This document shows, piece after piece, positions 6,872 to 10,634 of a stretch of DNA of 10,634 bases. Source of the stretch: Acidovorax sp. (GTDB lineage Bacteria; Pseudomonadota; Gammaproteobacteria; Burkholderiales; Burkholderiaceae_C); NCBI GenBank assembly GCA_011620245.1, contig WOZN01000226.1:1-10634 (forward strand), written 5' to 3'. The first letter of the stretch is position 1; every line of letters starts with the position of its first letter. The notes under the pieces are model-generated. The model saw nothing but the letters and a program-made list of their open reading frames with translations. It was not told where the DNA came from and made no database searches. Made by a program: the position numbers and the translations under genes.

Positions 6872-7232
6872 TGGCAGAACGATAGATGCGGGCCACGCTC
6901 CCCGCATTGCGGCCGCCCATGGCGCTGCCATAGGTGGCGGCGGCATCTGGGGGCAACAAGCCTGCGGCTTGTCTTTCGGTCAGGGCGGCCAGGCGGGCCA
7001 GGCTTTCGCGCTGAACACCCAGCAACGCGCCGATGGCCTGCAGGCGCTTTTGCAGGTCAGCAGGCACAACGCCTTGCCGGGAAATCTGCACCATGGCCTG
7101 CGAAAGCTGTGCAGCTGCGTCGCGCAGCTGGGTGCTGCCCGACTCCAGCGCTTGCGGGTCTGCAGCCAGCAGCGCTTTGGAGACGCTTTCCAGTTGATGC
7201 TCTACCGCGGTGAGCGCGTCCTCCAGCTGCAT
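6867..7232 (-). CDS. flgN: Flagellar export chaperone FlgN
   Basis: FlgN is the cytoplasmic chaperone of the hook-filament junction proteins FlgK and FlgL, which it brings to the export gate. The 121-residue product is almost entirely predicted helix, with heptad-like Leu/Ala spacing across residues 1-90, and ends in the family-typical YGSAMGGRNAGSVARIYRSAS (101-121). It is shorter than E. coli FlgN (138). Overall similarity in this family is low, so the call rests on this C-terminal pattern plus position beside flgM. The start is preceded by a weak AGG five bases upstream. It follows flgM by 42 bases on the minus strand, so the two are likely co-transcribed from the sigma-28 promoter. Its stop codon lies in a tandem 7-base repeat. 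Confidence 0.88.
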   Translation of the reverse strand: MQLEDALTAVEHQLESVSKALLAADPQALESGSTQLRDAAAQLSQAMVQISRQGVVPADLQKRLQAIGALLGVQRESLARLAALTERQAAGLLPPDAAATYGSAMGGRNAGSVARIYRSAS

Positions 7233-7274
7233 GGTGCCTGTGTGCGGTTGAAGACTTGGGATGGTGAAAACGGC

Positions 7275-7592
7275 TCAACCGCGGGAGCGGGAGAATATTT
7301 CCTGGGCGTTGGACAGCAACTTGTCGGCAATGGCCTCGGCATCCACGGTGAACGTGCCTTGCTCAATAGCAGCTTTCACCGCCTTGACCCGGCCCGCATC
7401 AAAATCTCCCACGCTGCGCGCCGTCTGGGCAAGGGTTCGAGCGCTCATGGAAACCGTGACGGGCACGCCAGCGGCCGACGCCGAGCTTGCGCCTTTTGCC
7501 GCTTCTTCCGCTGCGGCAGGGGCTTTTGCCTGTTTGGGCAGCCCTGTCTGCGCGCGTGCGCCCGGGAGTTCCGGTTGTTGACCAATCTTCAT
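7275..7592 (-). CDS. flgM: Anti-sigma-28 factor FlgM
   Basis: FlgM binds FliA and blocks late gene expression until it is secreted through the completed hook-basal body. The 105-residue product (E. coli 97) has a disordered Ala/Pro/Gln-rich N-terminal half and a conserved C-terminal sigma-binding half: VSMSAR (47-52), then DFDAGRVKAVKAAIEQGTF (63-81), VDAEAIADKLL (83-93), NAQEIF (95-100). Start ATG at 7592 is favoured over one at 7634 because GGAG lies six bases upstream and because 7634 would fall only three bases past the predicted -10 of its own promoter. It sits between flgA and flgN. A sigma-28 promoter immediately upstream lets free FliA raise FlgM, closing a feedback loop. Confidence 0.95.
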   Translation of the reverse strand: MKIGQQPELPGARAQTGLPKQAKAPAAAEEAAKGASSASAAGVPVTVSMSARTLAQTARSVGDFDAGRVKAVKAAIEQGTFTVDAEAIADKLLSNAQEIFSRSRG

Positions 7593-7596
7593 CGCT

Positions 7597-7602
7597 CTCT
7601 CC
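7597..7602 (-). promoter_or_regulatory. Ribosome-binding site that sets the flgM start
   Basis: On the minus strand GGAGAG precedes the ATG at 7592; its GGAG core is six bases from the start codon. It supports the 105-residue FlgM over a version with 14 extra residues. Confidence 0.75.
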
Positions 7603-7636
7603 AACACCCCGCTCGATATGGGGCACAGTAGCAATG

Positions 7637-7663
7637 TTTTCGACCCATTTGCATGAGACTTTA
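7637..7663 (-). promoter_or_regulatory. Sigma-28 (FliA) promoter for flgM-flgN
   Basis: The minus strand reads TAAAGTCT, 11 bases, GTCGAAAA. The enterobacterial FliA consensus is TAAAGTTT, 11 bases, GCCGATAA, so the -35 matches 7 of 8, the -10 matches 6 of 8 and the spacing is exact. It lies in the 93-base gap between flgA and flgM, with transcription expected to start near 7630 and a leader of about 38 bases. It makes flgM, and probably flgN, directly FliA-dependent, while flgA read-through may also supply FlgM earlier. Confidence 0.85.
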
Positions 7664-7685
7664 GCCATTTCTCGCCAACGGCGCA

Positions 7686-8477
7686 TCAAAGCGATGCGTT
7701 GATCGTCCCATCTTCATTCACAATGCCCGATATTATTCGCCCGTTACCCATGCGGATGCGGATAGTTTGCCCCACTGCGCCATTCGACAGCGCCTGGCCC
7801 GACGATGTCACCGAGTAGCCCGGGCCCTGGGCCACTACCCGCACCTGGGCACCTGTGCGGAAAACATGGGGGGCCCGCACCATGGACTGGCGCACCGCCT
7901 GCCCCGCCATCAACTGGCGGGCGGCCACCTGCCCCACCCACTGCTCGGGGTTGGCGATGACGGGCGCGGCTTCGGCAGCCCAGTCAACCTCGGCTTCGCT
8001 GGCATCTGCCGCCGTCAGCACGGCACCGGACGCCACATTGCCGTTCAGCACCCAGGCGGGGCCAAAAGCCTTGATGGTCACCGGCAGAAAAACGTTCCAG
8101 GCCGTGGCACCTTCCACACAGCGAAGCCCCAGGCGCGTGCGCCCCCACAGGCGCGCGCCGGTCGGCAAATAGGGCTCTACGCGGGCGCATGGCGCCAGGC
8201 GCAGCCGGCTGTCGAGCTGGCCCACGCTGACTTCCATGCGCAAGGGCAAGCCGCCGGGCTGGTTGCGCGCCAGCGCATCGTCCAGCCAGCGCTGCGTCAG
8301 CGGCCCCAGATCCGCAGCCGGGTCCGCCGCTGCCTGCGCCAGGGCAGGGCCGCTGCAAAGCGCAGCCCCCAAACCCGCCAGCACCAGCGTCGTGCGCAGC
8401 AAGGCGCGCCGCAACGCTGGCAGGCCAGCCCGCATCAAAGAGGGGGGAAAAGAGGCAAGGTGGGTAATGAGCGGCAT
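7686..8477 (-). CDS. flgA: Flagellar P-ring assembly chaperone FlgA
   Basis: FlgA is a periplasmic chaperone that helps FlgI assemble into the P ring around the rod. The 263-residue product has a long N-terminal signal: a basic stretch (MRAGLPALRRALLR, about 15-28), a hydrophobic core (TTLVLAGLGAAL) and a likely cleavage after ALA at residue 47. C97 and C120, in LAPCARVEPYLPTG and LGLRC, fit the conserved disulfide of the family. The C-terminal SAF/FlgA domain covers about 143-263, ending with GRIISGIVNEDG. The ATG at 8477 has AGGAG six bases upstream; an ORF start at 8534 lacks this, and the inner ATG at 8435 would give a shorter, more usual signal peptide but has no ribosome-binding site. 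It is divergent from flgB and upstream of flgM. Confidence 0.95.
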   Translation of the reverse strand: MPLITHLASFPPSLMRAGLPALRRALLRTTLVLAGLGAALCSGPALAQAAADPAADLGPLTQRWLDDALARNQPGGLPLRMEVSVGQLDSRLRLAPCARVEPYLPTGARLWGRTRLGLRCVEGATAWNVFLPVTIKAFGPAWVLNGNVASGAVLTAADASEAEVDWAAEAAPVIANPEQWVGQVAARQLMAGQAVRQSMVRAPHVFRTGAQVRVVAQGPGYSVTSSGQALSNGAVGQTIRIRMGNGRIISGIVNEDGTINASL

Positions 8478-8483
8478 GGCGAT

Positions 8484-8488
8484 CTCCT
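8484..8488 (-). promoter_or_regulatory. Ribosome-binding site that sets the flgA start
   Basis: AGGAG on the minus strand lies six bases before the ATG at 8477. It decides for this start over in-frame ATGs at 8534 and 8435, neither of which has a comparable site. Confidence 0.75.
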
Positions 8489-8538
8489 GGACGGGCGCAT
8501 GGACTGCCAGCCACCGGGCAGACCATTTCACCACTGCA

Positions 8539-8565
8539 ACTATAGGCAGACCCGCACAGCCTGAA
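8539..8565 (-). promoter_or_regulatory. Candidate flgA promoter
   Basis: On the minus strand TATAGT (8539-8544) matches five of six bases of the sigma-70 -10. Fifteen bases upstream lies TTCAGG (8560-8565), within CGGGTTCAGG, which resembles the CGGGCTTTAGA found upstream of flhB and flgB with one base missing and two substitutions. The leader to the flgA ATG would be about 55 bases. The -35 is weak, so this is only a candidate. Confidence 0.3.
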
Positions 8566-8596
8566 CCCGGAAACTGCGCGCCAATGCCCGCGTTCT

Positions 8597-8630
8597 TCGG
8601 GCTTTAGAAAAACCCGGCGATTTCCATAAT
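8597..8630 (+). promoter_or_regulatory. Candidate promoter of the flgB-flgC-flgD-flgE operon
   Basis: TCGGGCTTTAGA (8597-8608) is identical to the motif upstream of flhB, and CATAAT (8625-8630) lies at exactly the same distance as GACAAT does there: TTTAGA, 16 bases, then the hexamer. The CGGGC of the motif is also the right arm of a small hairpin with GCCCG (8586-8590). The leader to the flgB ATG would be about 58 bases. It is the best promoter candidate in the 217-base divergent gap between flgA and flgB, where I see no coding sequence. Confidence 0.45.
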
Positions 8631-8694
8631 CAATCCACGCCGGAAACTCCCCTCCAGGACCCGGCGCCACTGCAACCCTGAGTGTGAGGCACAA

Positions 8695-9132
8695 ATGCTT
8701 GACAAGCTGACCGACCAGCTGGACTTTCACGGCAACGCGCTTTTGCTGCGTGCCGAGCGCCAGCGTGCCATCGCCAGCAACATTGCCAACGCCGACACAC
8801 CGGGGTATGTGGCACGCGACTTCAACTTTGCCGAAGCCCTGCGCGACGCCACTGGCTCCAGCACTGGCACCGCCCACCTCGTCAGCGGCGGCACCGGCAA
8901 TGCGGGCACCACCGACCCGCGCCACATTCCCCTGCCAAGCGCGAACCTGGGCTCGGGATCGCGCGGCACGCTGGGGTATGGCGTGCAAACACAGCCCAGC
9001 CTCGACAACAACACGGTCGACCTCGACCGTGAGCGCGCCAACTTCGTGGACAACGCCGTGCGCTACGAGGCCACACTGCGCTTCATCAACGGGCAGGCCA
9101 AGACCATGCTCAGCGCCATCCAGGGCCAGTAA
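8695..9132 (+). CDS. flgB: Flagellar proximal rod protein FlgB
   Basis: FlgB is a proximal rod subunit linking the MS ring and export gate to the rest of the rod; it is exported without a cleaved signal. The 145-residue product starts MLDKLTDQLDFHGNALLLRA and carries the rod/hook family motif ASNIANADTPGY (27-38) followed by ARDFNF. The C-terminal helix (RANFVDNAVRYEATLRFING, 114-133) is typical. Between them, residues 52-73 form a Gly/Ser/Thr-rich stretch. Length fits the family (E. coli 138). GAGG (8686-8689) lies five bases before the ATG. It is first in the plus-strand flgBCDE operon and 30 bases before flgC. Confidence 0.97.
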   Translation: MLDKLTDQLDFHGNALLLRAERQRAIASNIANADTPGYVARDFNFAEALRDATGSSTGTAHLVSGGTGNAGTTDPRHIPLPSANLGSGSRGTLGYGVQTQPSLDNNTVDLDRERANFVDNAVRYEATLRFINGQAKTMLSAIQGQ

Positions 9133-9162
9133 GCCGGGCCACGCAGAAAACGGAAAACCACC

Positions 9163-9567
9163 ATGTCCATGTTCTCCATCTTCAATGTGTCGGGCAGCGC
9201 CATCAGCGCCCAGTCACAGCGGCTCAACGTCGTGGCCAGCAACCTGGCCAACGTGGATGCCGTGGCAGGGCCGGACGGGCAGGCCTACAAGGCCCGCCAG
9301 GTGGTTTTCCAGACCGCGCCCATGGGTGCGGACAGTTCGGCGGGCGTGCGTGTGAGCGCCATCAGCGAAAACAATCAGCCCGGGCGGCGCATCCACGATC
9401 CCAGCCATCCCTCCGCCGATGCGCAGGGCTATGTCACCCATTCGAATGTCAACGCCGTGGAGGAGATGGTGAACATGATCTCTGCCTCGCGCTCGTACCA
9501 GAACAACGTCGAGGTCATGAACACAGCCAAGTCGCTGTTGCTCAAGACCCTGCAGATGGGCCAGTAA
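9163..9567 (+). CDS. flgC: Flagellar proximal rod protein FlgC
   Basis: FlgC is a second proximal rod subunit, exported through the flagellar type III gate. The 134-residue product (E. coli 134) has the N-terminal SAISAQSQRLNVVASNLAN (12-30) followed by the FlgC-specific insertion VDAVAGPDGQAYKARQVVFQ (31-50). Its C-terminus, with EEMVNMISASRSYQNNVEV (100-118) and a final LLLKTLQMGQ, is the conserved helical end. The ribosome-binding site is poor (GGAAAA, about nine bases upstream), but the short gap to flgB suggests co-translation within one operon. No irregularity is seen. Confidence 0.97.
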   Translation: MSMFSIFNVSGSAISAQSQRLNVVASNLANVDAVAGPDGQAYKARQVVFQTAPMGADSSAGVRVSAISENNQPGRRIHDPSHPSADAQGYVTHSNVNAVEEMVNMISASRSYQNNVEVMNTAKSLLLKTLQMGQ

Positions 9568-9585
9568 TTTTCAGGACAAGCCACC

Positions 9586-10269
9586 ATGATCAACAGCACA
9601 ACCTCCGCCACCTCGGGCACCTCGGGCACCTCGGGCACCACGGCCCTGGGCACCACGGCGACCAAAACCGACAACGCAGCCGACCCCGCAGCGGCACAAG
9701 ACCGGTTCCTGAAACTGCTGGTAGCCCAGCTCAACAACCAGGACCCGATGAACCCGCTGGACAACGCGCAGATGACCTCGCAGATCGCGCAGATCAACAC
9801 GGTGACCGGCATCCAGCAGCTCAACGACACCGTCAAGGGCCTGGTCAGCCAGTTTTCTGCCCAGCAGATGCTGCAGGGCAGCGCCATGGTGGGCCGCCAG
9901 GTGATGGCGGAAGGCGACACCCTGTCCGTGGACAGCGCGAGCGGCCAGGCCACCGGCGCCTTCGACCTTGCCGCATCGGCGGCCAGCGTGAAGGTCCAGG
10001 TGCTCGATGCCGCCGGCAAAGAGGTGGGTACGGTGGACATGGGCGCCCTGCCCGCGGGCCGCCACAACTTTGCCTGGGATGCATCCCAGTACCAGGGCGA
10101 CAGTGCACCGCGCTTCAAGGTGCTGGCCGCCAATGGCGAAACCAACGTGGCATCGACCGCATTGATGATCGACAAGATCACCGCCGTGAGCATGGACAGC
10201 GGCAACCTGCAACTGCAGCTGTCGCGCGGCAGCACGACCACCCAGGCAGGCATCAAGGCCATTCTGTAA
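9586..10269 (+). CDS. flgD: Flagellar hook cap / hook assembly protein FlgD
   Basis: FlgD forms the scaffold cap on which FlgE subunits polymerise into the hook, and is lost when the hook is complete. The 227-residue product (E. coli 231) starts with a Ser/Thr/Gly-rich tail (2-25), partly built from a 9-base tandem repeat, then the conserved FLKLLVAQLNNQDPMNPLDN (41-60) and a Gln-rich helix to about 80. The C-terminal half holds the FlgD Ig-like/Tudor-like region: VGRQVMAEGD near 102-111, the beta-rich VKVQVLDAAGKEVGTV (135-150), and LPAGRHNFAWD (155-165). AGGA (9573-9576) lies nine bases before the ATG. It is 18 bases after flgC and 27 before flgE, as expected for the operon. Confidence 0.97.
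   Translation: MINSTTSATSGTSGTSGTTALGTTATKTDNAADPAAAQDRFLKLLVAQLNNQDPMNPLDNAQMTSQIAQINTVTGIQQLNDTVKGLVSQFSAQQMLQGSAMVGRQVMAEGDTLSVDSASGQATGAFDLAASAASVKVQVLDAAGKEVGTVDMGALPAGRHNFAWDASQYQGDSAPRFKVLAANGETNVASTALMIDKITAVSMDSGNLQLQLSRGSTTTQAGIKAIL
9610..9636 (+). repeat. Three 9-base tandem repeats in the flgD 5' end
   Basis: Three perfect copies of ACCTCGGGC (9610-9618, 9619-9627, 9628-9636) encode Thr-Ser-Gly three times in the variable N-terminal tail of FlgD. The unit is a multiple of three, so gain or loss of copies would keep the frame. Confidence 0.85.
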
Positions 10270-10296
10270 TTTCAAGATTCACCAGGAGTACACACC

Positions 10297-10634
10297 ATGG
10301 GTTTCCAACAAGGTCTCTCGGGCCTGAACGCTTCCAGCAAGAACCTGGACGTGATCGGCCACAACATCGCCAACGCCAACACCACGGGCTTCAAATCCTC
10401 GCGCGCCGAGTTCGCGGACCTGGTGGCGTCCTCCATGGGCGCCGGCGGCGGCGCCAACTACGGCATTGGCGTGGAAGTGGCCGCCGTGGCGCAGCAGTTC
10501 TCGCAGGGCAACGTCACCGTGACGGGCAACAACCTCGATGTAGCCATCAACGGCAACGGCTTTTTCAAGGTGCAGCAGCCCGATGGCTCGGCCGCCTATA
10601 CGCGCGCCGGCAATTTCAAGCTGGACAAGGTGGG
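10297..10634 (+). CDS. flgE: Flagellar hook protein FlgE, N-terminal part (cut by window end)
   Basis: FlgE is the hook subunit, the universal joint between rod and filament. The 112 residues visible have the N-terminal D0 helix (MGFQQGLSGLNASSKNLDVI), the rod/hook signature IGHNIANANTTGFKSSRAEF (20-39), and the start of the D1 region with GVEVAAVAQQFSQGNVTVTG (58-77) and NLDVAINGNGFFKV (79-92). AGGAG (10284-10288) lies eight bases before the ATG, the best ribosome-binding site of the flgBCDE group, in line with the large number of hook subunits needed. FlgG and FlgF share the N-terminal signature, but the position directly after flgD and the opening MGFQQGLSGL identify FlgE. The frame is open to the window end. 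Confidence 0.95.
   Translation, partial: MGFQQGLSGLNASSKNLDVIGHNIANANTTGFKSSRAEFADLVASSMGAGGGANYGIGVEVAAVAQQFSQGNVTVTGNNLDVAINGNGFFKVQQPDGSAAYTRAGNFKLDKV

Noticed and set aside
6834..7631. 265-codon plus-strand frame across flgN and flgM
   Set aside because: It runs antisense to flgN and flgM, both supported by family motifs and, for flgM, by a promoter and ribosome-binding site. The translated product has no recognisable pattern and starts within the tandem repeat area.
8640..8695. Sigma-54 promoter in the flgA-flgB gap
   Set aside because: I looked for GG and GC separated by ten bases within TGGCAC-N5-TTGC. TGGCGCC on the minus strand and GGCGCCACTGC on the plus strand have wrong spacing or lack TTGC.

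Overview
The window is a continuous stretch of a flagellar and chemotaxis gene cluster from a high-GC beta-proteobacterium. The gene order (cheZ, flhB-flhA-flhF-flhG-like-fliA, then divergent flgN-flgM-flgA and flgB-flgC-flgD-flgE) and the protein sequences look most like the Comamonadaceae (Acidovorax or a relative). That assignment rests on recognising the sequences; no search was run.

Layout. Bases 1-426 hold the 3' end of cheZ, closed by a strong bipartite inverted repeat. From 525 to 6770 runs a tight, translationally coupled plus-strand operon: flhB and flhA (type III export gate), flhF (SRP-type GTPase for flagellar placement), a MinD/FlhG-like protein whose nucleotide-binding motifs are gone, and fliA (sigma-28). 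Convergent to fliA, on the minus strand, lie flgN (export chaperone), flgM (anti-sigma-28) and flgA (P-ring chaperone). Across a 217-base divergent intergenic region the plus-strand operon flgB-flgC-flgD-flgE starts; flgE is cut by the window end. No gene-free stretch exceeds 300 bases.

How the genes work together. FlhA and FlhB form part of the export gate that exports rod, hook and filament subunits. FlhF, with its FlhG-like partner, would set position and number of flagella. FlgB and FlgC are rod subunits, FlgD is the hook cap, FlgE the hook, and FlgA helps build the P ring. FliA drives late genes and FlgM holds it inactive until the hook is finished. A well-formed sigma-28 promoter directly upstream of flgM shows this feedback loop in the DNA.

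The least ordinary points are: (1) the FlhG-like protein has kept the fold-level pattern but lost Walker A, switch I and switch II residues; (2) a 12-base motif, TCGGGCTTTAGA, occurs upstream of both flhB and flgB with a -10-like hexamer at exactly the same offset, suggesting a shared promoter class; (3) a four-copy 7-base tandem repeat sits at the convergent flgN/fliA junction and supplies the flgN stop codon. I see no mobile element, CRISPR array, RNA gene or wholly new system here.
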